Shown piece by piece: positions 23,167-30,678 of a stretch of 39,975 nucleotides of DNA (position 1 is its first letter; each line of letters starts with the position of its first letter). The notes below the pieces were generated by a model. That model made no database searches. It had not been told where the DNA came from and worked only from the letters and a program-made list of their open reading frames with translations. The translations under genes were made by a program, and so were the position numbers. The stretch comes from CAZQLE01 sp964593905 (GTDB lineage Bacteria > Chloroflexota > Anaerolineae > Anaerolineales > Anaerolineaceae). Where the stretch lies: NCBI GenBank assembly GCA_964593905.1, contig CAZQLE010000008.1:1-39975 (forward strand). The letters are read 5' to 3'.

Positions 23167-24729
23167 CTATTCTCCCTCGGGCAATGCCGGTTCTTTTTCA
23201 CCGCATTCAGAACAAGCGCCCGTCGCCAGACGCATAATTCCTTCTTCGGTCGCCTCTTCGCGCGATAACTGGCCCGCCAGACAGCCCTCATGAAAGACCA
23301 GAATCCGGTCGCTCATGCCGAGCAGTTCGGGCAGATCGGAAGAAGCCATCACAACCCCTACACCGCGGTAGGTCAGGTTGCGGATATGCTGATAGATCTC
23401 TGCTTTGGCGCCCACATCAATACCCCGTGTGGGTTCATCAAAAATCACCACCCGCGGGTCGGTCAGCAGCCATTTGGCAACCACCACTTTTTGCTGGTTT
23501 CCACCGCTGAGGTTTTCAGCAGTGATCTCGGGTTGTGAAGGACGAATTTGAACACGATCAATCGACTGGTGCACGGCTTCTTTTTCTTTGCCATGGTGTA
23601 AAACGCCCATCGATTGGAATTTTTCAAGATTGGGCAGGCTGATATTGAACTGCATACTCTGGTTCAACACCAGGCCATACGCCTTGCGATCTTCAGGAAT
23701 GAGGACAAGACCCGCACGTGCAGCCGCGGCAGAATTCCGCGGAGCAGGTTTGCCCAGGTAAGAAATTTCGCCGGAAACCACCTTTGCCAGACCCACCAGC
23801 GCACGCGCAACAGTGGTTCTACCGCTGCCGCCCAGCCCTGCCAGGCCAACGACTTCGCCTGCGTGAACTTTAAAGTTGATATCGCAGACAGTGCCTTCGA
23901 TAAACAGCCTGTTCGCCTCCAACAACACGTCGCCGAGGACGTTGTCGTGGGGCGGATACATATCCGTGAGCGGACGACCAACCATCAGCCGCACCAGATC
24001 ATTATGGTCGGTTTCGTTGATATCTTTGGTGGCCATCGACTGGCCGTCTTTTAAGACGGTGACGCGGTCAGCCAGTTCAAAAATTTCGCTCAAACGATGC
24101 GAAATATAAATGATGCTGTGACCTTCTTCACGCAGCGTGCGAATCACCCGGAACAACTGGTCCAGATCATTACTGGGGAGCACTGCCGAAGGTTCGTCCA
24201 TGATAAGAATGCGGGCATTGGTAGCCAGCGCTTTGGCAATTTCGACTAATTGCTGTTCGCCAACGGTCAGATTTTTGACCAGCGTGTTGGGGTTGATGTG
24301 ATCTTCGGCCCCCAGGCGCGCCAGAATCTCTGCTGACTTTCGGCTGCGGGTGCGCATGTCGATCAGCCCGGCCGGGGTTAAGGGTTGGGCTGCGATAAAA
24401 ATATTCTCAGCCACAGATAATTCCGGCAAAAGCGTAAACTCCTGGTACACAATCCCGATCCCGAGTTCGCGTGCCTGATCAGGACTTAACTCGCGATAAG
24501 CCCGACCATCCAATTCGATCATGCCCGAATCGGGGGTATACGCCCCGGCAATGATCTTGATCAGGGTCGATTTTCCCGCACCATTTTCTCCTACCAGCGC
24601 ATGAACTTCGCCGGGCAGCAGATCAAAGGATATGCCAGAAAGAGCGTGGATACCGCCAAATGATTTTTGAATATCACGCAGCGAGAGAATGGGTTTCGGA
24701 TCTTTCTCTGCCGAATGTGTACCAGCCAT
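23167..24729 (-). CDS. Rbs-type ABC transporter ATP-binding protein with two ATPase domains
   Basis: A 520-aa duplicated ATPase of the RbsA/MglA family. Domain 1 has Walker A GENGAGKSTLIKI near residue 51, signature LTVGEQQLVEIAKAL and Walker B ILIMDEPSAVL. Domain 2 has the usual degenerate Walker A GLGGSGRTTVARAL, signature LSGGNQQKVVVAKWLL and VVIFDEPTRGIDVGAK. An unusual short tail after MRLATG carries a CSEC cysteine pair. It follows the fused binding-protein gene after a 260-bp gap with a strong hairpin and precedes both Rbs-type permeases. Confidence 0.95.
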   Translation of the reverse strand: MAGTHSAEKDPKPILSLRDIQKSFGGIHALSGISFDLLPGEVHALVGENGAGKSTLIKIIAGAYTPDSGMIELDGRAYRELSPDQARELGIGIVYQEFTLLPELSVAENIFIAAQPLTPAGLIDMRTRSRKSAEILARLGAEDHINPNTLVKNLTVGEQQLVEIAKALATNARILIMDEPSAVLPSNDLDQLFRVIRTLREEGHSIIYISHRLSEIFELADRVTVLKDGQSMATKDINETDHNDLVRLMVGRPLTDMYPPHDNVLGDVLLEANRLFIEGTVCDINFKVHAGEVVGLAGLGGSGRTTVARALVGLAKVVSGEISYLGKPAPRNSAAAARAGLVLIPEDRKAYGLVLNQSMQFNISLPNLEKFQSMGVLHHGKEKEAVHQSIDRVQIRPSQPEITAENLSGGNQQKVVVAKWLLTDPRVVIFDEPTRGIDVGAKAEIYQHIRNLTYRGVGVVMASSDLPELLGMSDRILVFHEGCLAGQLSREEATEEGIMRLATGACSECGEKEPALPEGE

Positions 24730-24885
24730 ACTTCACCTCAAAACATTTGGATTGAAAACAGCGAATTGCATACACCACTAAAAACTTTAAAATTCGCTGC
24801 CATTTTTTAGTTGATGGGATAACGCGCCAAAAAGGCTTCTCAAATTTAAAGGGATGAGCAAAAAGGACCGTCGCTCTTCCCATTT

Positions 24886-24916
24886 GTTCCCTGCCGGGGA
24901 AACCCCGGCAGGGAAC
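24886..24916 (-). terminator. Perfect 14-bp hairpin between the binding-protein and ATPase genes
   Basis: GTTCCCTGCCGGGG (24886-24899) pairs perfectly with CCCCGGCAGGGAAC (24903-24916) around an AAA loop, 73 bp after the binding-protein stop in a 260-bp gap. There is no T-run directly after it on the minus strand. Such hairpins after binding-protein genes commonly protect the abundant upstream mRNA and lower expression of the transporter genes behind it. The rest of the gap shows nothing else recognisable. Confidence 0.7.
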
Positions 24917-24989
24917 TTATGTGGGTCAGCCTGTTTGTCCTTCTACTTTACAGCAGAAAGGAAATATTTGGCCGACATTCTTTCAAGAC

Positions 24990-27323
24990 TTACTTCCGCT
25001 GGAAGCCGCCGTCGATGTATTTCTGGGTATCTACGGTTGCGGGGGGAATGAAGTCGTCATTCAATTCAGGAACGTACCATTTCGCGTAATCGGCGTTGTC
25101 ATAGATGTCCGCGCCATCCATCAGAGTGCGGAGGGGGATGAACTTCTTGACAGGTTTACCTTCCAGGATGTCGATCGCGGTCTGGAGGCAGTATTTGGAC
25201 ATTGACGGGGGATCGGGGGCGCCCACGAATTTGTAATCATTTTCCTGGACCAGGCGCAGGAAACCATTCGGGACATTGACCATACCGAAGGCAGGAGCGT
25301 CTTTGCCGGCATCTTTGAAGGCCAGCGCAGCGCCCAGAGCCATCTCACCACCGCCGGCCCATACGCCGTCGATCTCGGGGTGGGCAGCCATCAGGGCTTC
25401 CATCTTCTGTTTGGCAGTGGCGATATTCCACTGCGCATATTCTTCGGCAACGATCTCGATTTCGGGGTAGCTCTTCAGGGCTTCGAGGGCCGCAGCGTAC
25501 CAGGTTTCGGTCGAATCAACACCGGCGATGCCGTTGAAGATTACGATCTTGCCTTTGCCGCCGATCAACTTGGCCAGGCCTTCAGCAGAGCGATAACCGG
25601 CTTCCCAGAAGTCAACATCCACACGGGTGGTGAAGTCTTCGCCTTCAATGCCGTTGGCGCACAGCACCACGGGGATGCCCGCATCCACAGCGCGTTTGAT
25701 CGCGGCGGTAGAGGCAGCGCGGCCAAGGGGTTCGATCACAATGGCATCCGGAGCCTGTTCGATGAAGTCTTCCAGGTCAGAGATCTGTTTGTTGGCATCG
25801 TTGGTGGCCGAGAAGAGCAGCGGCTTGGCCAATTTACCCTGTTCAAGCAGTTCTTTGCCATAGGCATCGATGGTTACATTGTAGGTGTTGCCCCAACCGT
25901 TGCTCGGGTCTTGCTGCGAAACAGCGATGGTATAGGGGCCGTCTTTTTTGTATACGCTGGTGTCCACGTCCTTCGCCATGTCAGCGAGGATCGCTTTCGA
26001 ATAATCGGAATCGAGCGCGGCATCAGCAGCAGCGGCGGGCTGTTCTACAACAGCGCCAGTCATACCGCCGGCGCGATTGTCCCAACCGGGCACGGGCCAT
26101 ACAACTTCAGCAGCCTTGAGGGATTCAGGCCATACAGCAACCTGTTTGCCACTCTGCCACTGGGCGATCACAGAAGCAGCCTGCTTGAGGCGGCCCTTCT
26201 CATCGAAGGAGGCCTCGGGCCACTGGAAGGCGAAGTGCTCATCGGTGAAAGTGCCGGTGCGCAGGGTTTCGGCCAGTTTCTTGGCTTCGGTCGAGCAGGA
26301 TTTCTCCAACGCGGCCTTCAACAGCCAGGTCGAAGCATAGGTGGTGTTATAGGTGCCGCCCAGTTCCTGACCGGTGTATTCCTGGAATTTCGCCATGAAA
26401 TCTGCATCAACCTTCAGGCTGGAGACAGGGGCGAAATCGGAGGTCACAATGATGCCATCGGCCAGATCGGCGCCGGCTTCATTGAGGAAGAAGGTGGTCG
26501 CAAAGCCAGAGCCGAGGGTGATGATGCCCATCTTGGGGTAGTAACCCTGCTCTTTGGCCTGTTTGATGATCTGCGGGGCCTGATTGTTGCCCAGCAAGAA
26601 CCACACATCCGGGTCCATCTGCTTTACTTTGAGAATGGTATCGGTGAAATCCTGAGCGTTGCCTTCGTAGGTGAAGCTGCCCAGCAGTTCCAAACCATTG
26701 GTCTCAATGCCCTTCAGCCAGGTATCTTCAACTTCTTTACCGAAGGTGAAGTTAGGAACGGTGATGACTGCGGTCTTGGCGCCTTTTTCTTTGGCCCACA
26801 TGGCATCATCCGCACCCCACTGCTGCAGGGTCGAAACAGTCTGGAAGACGTATTTCAGACCACGGTCAGTGATCACACCATCCAGGGCGTTCGGGACGAT
26901 GTAGGGGGTTTCGTATTTCTCGGCTACTTCCGAGGAGGGCAGGGTGGTGCCGCTCAGCGCGGAACCAAAGACTGCCACTACGCCTTCTTTGGTGATCAGG
27001 CGTTCCATTTCAGAGTTGCCGGCTTCGGCTTTACCCTGGGTGTCGCCTTTGACCAGTTCGAGTGTGGCGCCGCCCATGCATTCAATACCGCCAGCGGCAT
27101 TGATTTCATCAATTGCCAACTGATGCGATTTGATGTAGGGATCGCCAGCCCAACCAGCGTCAGCGCCGGTCAGCGGGTAGAGTGCACCAACCTTAACAAC
27201 AGCAGCGGTTTCGCCGCCGGTGGGCGCGGGTTGGTCAGCAGCGGGTGTGGCAGCCGGGGTACAGGCAGCGCTCACCAGCATAATGACCAGAAGAACTACG
27301 GATACGATTTTCGCACCTTTCAT
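24990..27323 (-). CDS. Two-domain substrate-binding lipoprotein: Liv-type domain fused to Rbs-type domain
   Basis: A 777-aa extracytoplasmic lipoprotein with a signal peptide ending in VSAAC (lipid Cys21). Residues about 43-416 form a complete Liv-type domain (VGALYPLTGADAGWAGDPY, AIDEINAAGGI, VFGSALSGTTLPSSEVAEKY, NTTYASTWLLKAALE). After an Ala-rich linker (about 418-461), residues 463-777 form a complete Rbs/sugar-type domain (YTIAVSQQDPSNGWGN, DAIVIEPLG, DAGIPVVLCANG, DGVWAGGGEMALGAA). No frameshift or stop occurs at the junction. Downstream lie one complete Rbs-type and one complete Liv-type importer and no other binding protein, so this protein may serve both. Start: GGAGG abuts the ATG at 27329 but is six bases from the ATG at 27323, which is therefore preferred. 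Confidence 0.93.
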   Translation of the reverse strand: MKGAKIVSVVLLVIMLVSAACTPAATPAADQPAPTGGETAAVVKVGALYPLTGADAGWAGDPYIKSHQLAIDEINAAGGIECMGGATLELVKGDTQGKAEAGNSEMERLITKEGVVAVFGSALSGTTLPSSEVAEKYETPYIVPNALDGVITDRGLKYVFQTVSTLQQWGADDAMWAKEKGAKTAVITVPNFTFGKEVEDTWLKGIETNGLELLGSFTYEGNAQDFTDTILKVKQMDPDVWFLLGNNQAPQIIKQAKEQGYYPKMGIITLGSGFATTFFLNEAGADLADGIIVTSDFAPVSSLKVDADFMAKFQEYTGQELGGTYNTTYASTWLLKAALEKSCSTEAKKLAETLRTGTFTDEHFAFQWPEASFDEKGRLKQAASVIAQWQSGKQVAVWPESLKAAEVVWPVPGWDNRAGGMTGAVVEQPAAAADAALDSDYSKAILADMAKDVDTSVYKKDGPYTIAVSQQDPSNGWGNTYNVTIDAYGKELLEQGKLAKPLLFSATNDANKQISDLEDFIEQAPDAIVIEPLGRAASTAAIKRAVDAGIPVVLCANGIEGEDFTTRVDVDFWEAGYRSAEGLAKLIGGKGKIVIFNGIAGVDSTETWYAAALEALKSYPEIEIVAEEYAQWNIATAKQKMEALMAAHPEIDGVWAGGGEMALGAALAFKDAGKDAPAFGMVNVPNGFLRLVQENDYKFVGAPDPPSMSKYCLQTAIDILEGKPVKKFIPLRTLMDGADIYDNADYAKWYVPELNDDFIPPATVDTQKYIDGGFQRK

Positions 27324-27634
27324 CTTCATCCTCCAATTCGGATTTTTTACTGCAGATAAGAAACGTTTGAGATTCGAGATTGCACTGAGTTTAATTTGGT
27401 ATTCGACCTGACGCTCCTCCTTTTATCAGCGCCACTTCTTGCCTGGCGCTTATTAACAATGTTCTGAAACTTGTACGGGTGGGAGTATTGCAAAACGAGC
27501 CGCTTTGGATTGAGGTCAACCCATAATTGCGCCGGCCGGATAAACCCAACCTGACGCAGCGTTTCGCGCCACAGGCGCAAAGCCGCTTTCTACTAACCTG
27601 CCATATTTTTGGATAACTGACTGTCTCTTTTCAG
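27324..27634 (-). promoter_or_regulatory. Long 5' leader of the transporter operon
   Basis: About 300 nt separate the predicted promoter from the binding-protein start. The leader holds a GCGCC/GGCGC hairpin (near 27566-27583), a GGAGGAG sequence near 27415-27422 with no obvious start codon behind it, and the downstream arm of an inverted repeat, CTAACCTG (27593-27600), matched by CAGGTTAG at 27632-27639. No convincing gene is seen; a 77-codon open frame (27347-27580) lacks family resemblance. I recognise no known riboswitch core, but the length invites RNA-level control. Confidence 0.4.
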
Positions 27635-27690
27635 GTTAGCACAAGAAAATCAAGAACGCATAAAGAAGTTGTAAAGAAAATATAAAACAT
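27635..27690 (-). promoter_or_regulatory. Promoter with 11-bp tandem repeats upstream of the transporter operon
   Basis: GTTAGCACAA (27635-27644) is identical to the motif at 16696-16705 and reads TTGTGCTAAC on the minus strand, a -10-like position. After 13 bp come contiguous 11-mers on the plus strand: GCATAAAGAAG (27658-27668), TTGTAAAGAAA (27669-27679) and the weaker ATATAAAACAT (27680-27690), with AAATCAAGAAC (27647-27657) before them. The layout matches an OmpR/PhoB-type activator site next to a -10 without a -35. The regulator gene at 27963-28673 is the nearest candidate. Confidence 0.6.
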
Positions 27691-27783
27691 TGTAACGACC
27701 ACATAATAAGGTTGTAATGATCAGATAATAAACATTAATAACCCGGTTTTTGCATCAGAAAGGCGCTGGTGACATAACAGAAA

Positions 27784-27813
27784 AGCCACCATTGACCCCG
27801 GTCAATGATGGCT
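27784..27813 (-). terminator. Rho-independent terminator of the regulator operon
   Basis: On the minus strand AGCCATCATTGACC and GGTCAATGGTGGCT form a 14-bp stem with a 2-nt apex (the inner base pairs probably open), closed by one G-U wobble and followed directly by TTTTCTGTT. This is a good intrinsic terminator about 150 nt after the response-regulator stop. It insulates the regulator operon from the transporter promoter. Confidence 0.8.
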
Positions 27814-27843
27814 GCATGGATGGTCGCGGTTTTCACAGGCTTG

Positions 27844-27928
27844 CCTGCCCTCTGCAAGGTTTTTGGGCAGGGATGGGCTTTCACAAAGTTGAAAGCCCCG
27901 CATAAGTGGGGTGGTTCAAGATGAACCA
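27844..27928 (-). other. Run of four small hairpins between the regulator gene and its terminator
   Basis: Consecutive inverted repeats are CCTGCCC/GGGCAGG (27844-27850, 27865-27871), GGGCTTTC/GAAAGCCC (27875-27882, 27891-27898), CCCC/GGGG overlapping it, and GTGGTTC/GAACCAC (near 27910-27928). With the terminator at 27784-27813 this makes a compact structured 3' region. A 64-codon open frame across it (27735-27929) has no recognisable features. It may be a 3'-UTR-derived RNA or a small independent transcript; I cannot identify it. Confidence 0.45.
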
Positions 27929-27962
27929 CGGAAAAAAACGATTAGCTTGTCGGCCTCAGGGG

Positions 27963-28673
27963 TCACGATAAATCGGAGGCAAAACGATAGCCAACCCCTG
28001 GCTCGGTCAAAATATAGGTCGGGCTCAGAGGGTTATCTTCGATTTTTCTTCTCAATTGAGAGATAAACACCCGCAAATATTCCCGTTCCTCGCTATATTC
28101 ATTGCCCCACACCGCTTTTAACAGCTCACGGTGGGTAATTACCTTATCCGAGCGCTTTGCCAGGTTCAACAACAGCTCGTATTCTTTCGGGGTCAGTCGC
28201 ACCTGCTCACCGCGCACCAAAACCTGGCGCGCCACAGTGTCAATCATCAAATCACGGAACATCAGGCGGTTGTTCGATTTCACCGAACCGCCTTTAAACT
28301 CCAGCCAGCGCCGCAGAGAAGAACGCACCCGCGCCAGAAATTCTTCCATACTGGCCGGCATCACCAGATAATCATCTGCGCCCAGATCCAGCGCCTGAAT
28401 TTTTACCTTCTCAGAACCGGTTGAAGAAAGCACCATCAGCGGGCACTGGCTAATTTTGCGCAACTGCGCGCAAATATCCAGCCCGTTTACATCCACAATT
28501 GTAAAGTCAAGATTTAACACAAATAAATCTGGCTGAAGCTGTTCGGCCATTTCATAGGCCTCTTGATCATCCAGCGCCAGCGAAACTTCATACCCACGGC
28601 TGACCAGGTTTCGCCGCAAGGTTCGCAAGATATTCGGTTCATCGCCAATCAACAAGATGCGTATCGAGTTCAT
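27963..28673 (-). CDS. OmpR-family response regulator with degenerate receiver
   Basis: A 236-aa regulator with an N-terminal receiver (about 3-120) and a C-terminal winged-helix DNA-binding domain (about 138-234). The DNA-binding half is fully canonical: RLTPKEYELLLNLAKRSDK, then RVFISQLRRKIE and TEPGVGYRF, close to KdpE/PhoB. The receiver keeps the acidic start GDEPNIL (Asp11, Glu12), but the phospho-acceptor position in FVLNLDF is Asn54, the loop after it is two residues longer than usual, and the conserved Lys of the KPF motif is Met105 (DYLVMPAS). Asp56 is a possible substitute acceptor. It is therefore probably phosphorylation-independent and controlled by a ligand or partner. Last gene of the three-gene regulatory operon, upstream of the transporter operon it may control. 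Confidence 0.88.
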   Translation of the reverse strand: MNSIRILLIGDEPNILRTLRRNLVSRGYEVSLALDDQEAYEMAEQLQPDLFVLNLDFTIVDVNGLDICAQLRKISQCPLMVLSSTGSEKVKIQALDLGADDYLVMPASMEEFLARVRSSLRRWLEFKGGSVKSNNRLMFRDLMIDTVARQVLVRGEQVRLTPKEYELLLNLAKRSDKVITHRELLKAVWGNEYSEEREYLRVFISQLRRKIEDNPLSPTYILTEPGVGYRFASDLS

Positions 28674-28727
28674 AGGTTTGAACGGACCTTCATTGCACTG
28701 ATTACTCTGACCATTAGCGGCTCGGGG

Positions 28728-29516
28728 TTACCCTTGAACACCAGGTTTACCGGTCACCGCCGGAATGCGGAAACCGATGGTCTCTGGCTTTTCTTCTTGC
28801 ACAATCGCTTGAATATTCTGCAGTTGAAGAACCTCACAGGCAACATGCAGCTTGAGCAAATTTTCTGAAGTCGGACTGTTGATCATCGACGGTTTGACAC
28901 GGTAGGCAAACATATCCACAATCTGAGTGATCACCGAAAGTTCAAGCCCGGTAAACTTCACCATCCAGAATTCCTGATCTTCAATGGCCTCAATATGCAA
29001 GTTCAGGGTCTTTGTGCGCGGCTCTAACACCGAAAGCAACAAATCCAGCGCCAGGGTTAAATAAGAGTAATCGACTTCAACCAGTTTACCTTCTTCGGGG
29101 AGGGTAAGGGTCAATTCCAAACGGGGAAAGCGCCGCAAGGAATTCATATACACACCCGATAGAATTTCCTGTAAGAAATGCGGCTCTTTTCTCAACTCCA
29201 GCGCCCCGGCCTCAACCCGCGATTCCAACGCCAGCAGCTTCACCAGGTCAGACACCTGATCGATACTGGCGTTGATCGTCACCAGAAACTCATGCTGGTT
29301 TGCGCCGTCCCAAAAAATATCGTAATTCAACAAACTCGAAACCGCCGCTTTAATCGATGCAGAAGAGGCCTGAAGCTTGCGGCTGGTCTCAACCAGCGTT
29401 AACCAGGCAAATTTTTCCCGCACCGACATACGTTCCAAATCTCGACGCAGCTTCTCGTTCTGCGTCAAAAGTTCGTCATACGATAACTTTTGAGGTTGGT
29501 TAATACCAGCATCCAT
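28728..29516 (-). CDS. Histidine-kinase-like protein lacking phospho-acceptor His and ATP boxes
   Basis: A 262-aa soluble protein without membrane segments. Residues 12-40 are a likely coiled coil (NEKLRRDLERM). Residues about 43-108 have the layout of a HisKA dimerisation domain: SRKLQASSASIKAAVSSLL, then LVKLLALESRVEAGALELRK, which closely follows the usual DLSRIEAGKL pattern. The position of the phospho-His aligns with Arg46, and no His stands in the H-box. Residues about 113-255 resemble a HATPase domain in length and ending (IGFRIPAV) but lack the N-, G1- and G2-box residues. It should be unable to bind ATP normally or to phosphorylate. It probably acts as a dimeric adaptor between the flanking pseudo-carbamate kinase and the response regulator. 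Confidence 0.75.
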   Translation of the reverse strand: MDAGINQPQKLSYDELLTQNEKLRRDLERMSVREKFAWLTLVETSRKLQASSASIKAAVSSLLNYDIFWDGANQHEFLVTINASIDQVSDLVKLLALESRVEAGALELRKEPHFLQEILSGVYMNSLRRFPRLELTLTLPEEGKLVEVDYSYLTLALDLLLSVLEPRTKTLNLHIEAIEDQEFWMVKFTGLELSVITQIVDMFAYRVKPSMINSPTSENLLKLHVACEVLQLQNIQAIVQEEKPETIGFRIPAVTGKPGVQG

Positions 29517-29523
29517 AAATAAC

Positions 29524-30495
29524 TTACCCTTCAGGGTTCGGGTTCAAAAGAAAACCGGGTTTCTCGGGGCCGATATACAGGCCGCTCTGATTGGCCATCG
29601 TTTGAGGCAGTTTGCGCAAAGTGGTAATGATCACCTGGCGTCCGCCATGATGCAAAAATTCGGAAGCTGCTTTTAATTTGTTAAACACAGTGGTCGAGCT
29701 GATCTTTTCATGCTCCAAAATCCCGTCCAGTTCTTCCAGCGAGAGATGGCTCTTGGTTTCGGCGCTAAAGCCCGACAGAACAAATTTCTTGTCGTTTTCC
29801 ACCACGCTCAAAATCATCTGCGCGTTCAACTTGCGGCCCACCAGACAGGCCACCTGTTCGGTATCAACCACGGCTTCAATTCCTTCGTAATCTCCGTTGG
29901 CAGTCTCAACCACCGGAATCCCCCCCCCGCCTGCCGCGATCACAATTGCACCCGATTCGACCAACTGCTGAATTCCCTCAAATTCCAGAATCTCAAGCGG
30001 CGGCAAAGAAGGCACCGCACGGCGGTACCCGCGACCGGGTTCTTCGATCATTGTCCAACCGCGCGCCTGGCGATATTGTTCGGCTTTATCCCGGTCATAC
30101 CAGGGGCCAATCGCGCGCAATTGCCGCTCACCCGAGGGGGGCGTGTTCACCAGCGTCTGGGTAACCACACTCATCACCCGCCGTCGTTTCCCGCTGCGGC
30201 GCAGGCTGTTGGTAAACGCCTGCGACAACATAAATCCCGTGGCGCCCTGTGTATCTGCCCCACAGACATCGAGCGGTATGCCATGCAAAACATGGCTGGC
30301 CAACTCTGAGCGGAACAAAACGAAACCTACCTGAGGCTTGTTACCATGTAAAACCACCACCCGGGTATCACTTGCAAATAAAGGCAGCAACCCTTCGGCA
30401 AGCATCATTGCATTGGCACGCTGGTTCGAGATCGTCGATCCCTGACCGTTTGCGAGCACCTCACCGTTGACCAGAACCACAACCGTTCCGCTCAT
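29524..30495 (-). CDS. Carbamate kinase paralogue missing catalytic residues
   Basis: A 323-aa amino-acid-kinase-fold protein clearly derived from carbamate kinase: LHGNKPQVGFVLFRSELASH (49-68), GIPLDVCGADTQGATGFML (72-90), EEPGRGYRRAVPSLPP (151-166) and AGGGGIPVVET (188-198). Compared with the intact enzyme at 3370-4326, the phosphate loop GGN becomes VNGE, the Lys of TKPIG becomes Arg127 and the Lys of DKD becomes Thr212; Lys273 is kept. It is probably inactive as a kinase but may still bind carbamoyl phosphate, ADP or ATP. The first gene of an operon with the histidine-kinase-like and regulator genes, it may be their metabolite sensor. The ATG at 30495 with AGGAG upstream is preferred over an in-frame extension to 30666. 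Confidence 0.85.
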   Translation of the reverse strand: MSGTVVVLVNGEVLANGQGSTISNQRANAMMLAEGLLPLFASDTRVVVLHGNKPQVGFVLFRSELASHVLHGIPLDVCGADTQGATGFMLSQAFTNSLRRSGKRRRVMSVVTQTLVNTPPSGERQLRAIGPWYDRDKAEQYRQARGWTMIEEPGRGYRRAVPSLPPLEILEFEGIQQLVESGAIVIAAGGGGIPVVETANGDYEGIEAVVDTEQVACLVGRKLNAQMILSVVENDKKFVLSGFSAETKSHLSLEELDGILEHEKISSTTVFNKLKAASEFLHHGGRQVIITTLRKLPQTMANQSGLYIGPEKPGFLLNPNPEG

Positions 30496-30546
30496 AAATA
30501 CCGTTCTCCTGGACCTTTTTTCCCCGAACATCGGGATTTTGAAATT

Positions 30547-30552
30547 ATTGTA
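30547..30552 (-). promoter_or_regulatory. -10 element of the regulatory operon
   Basis: On the minus strand GGTACAATAAT contains TACAAT, a near-consensus -10, 51 bp upstream of the pseudo-carbamate kinase start. The -35 region 17 bp upstream is weak (GTAGTG). The remainder of the 183-bp gap up to the ferritin-like gene is GC-rich and shows no gene. Confidence 0.45.
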
Positions 30553-30678
30553 CCGCAATTCCCGCAAAACACTACCTGCCCCCCGGTAATTTCGCCCCGC
30601 AGGCAAAAAAGAGAGGAGCATCCGCACGCATACGCTTGCGAACGCCCCCCTGTATTCAAACTGCAACCGACCAATATC

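Noticed and set aside
24990..27323. Fusion as an artefact of a missed stop or frameshift
   Set aside because: The linker codons read through continuously in one frame with an Ala-rich, linker-like composition, no internal signal peptide and no ribosome-binding site before the second domain.
25380..27359. Long plus-strand open frame opposite the fused binding-protein gene
   Set aside because: It is a composition shadow of the minus-strand gene; its translation has no domain-like pattern and the minus-strand product is a textbook pair of binding domains.
27735..27929. A 64-codon minus-strand gene
   Set aside because: It runs through the hairpin array and terminator, has no recognisable motif, and its composition is explained by the palindromes.
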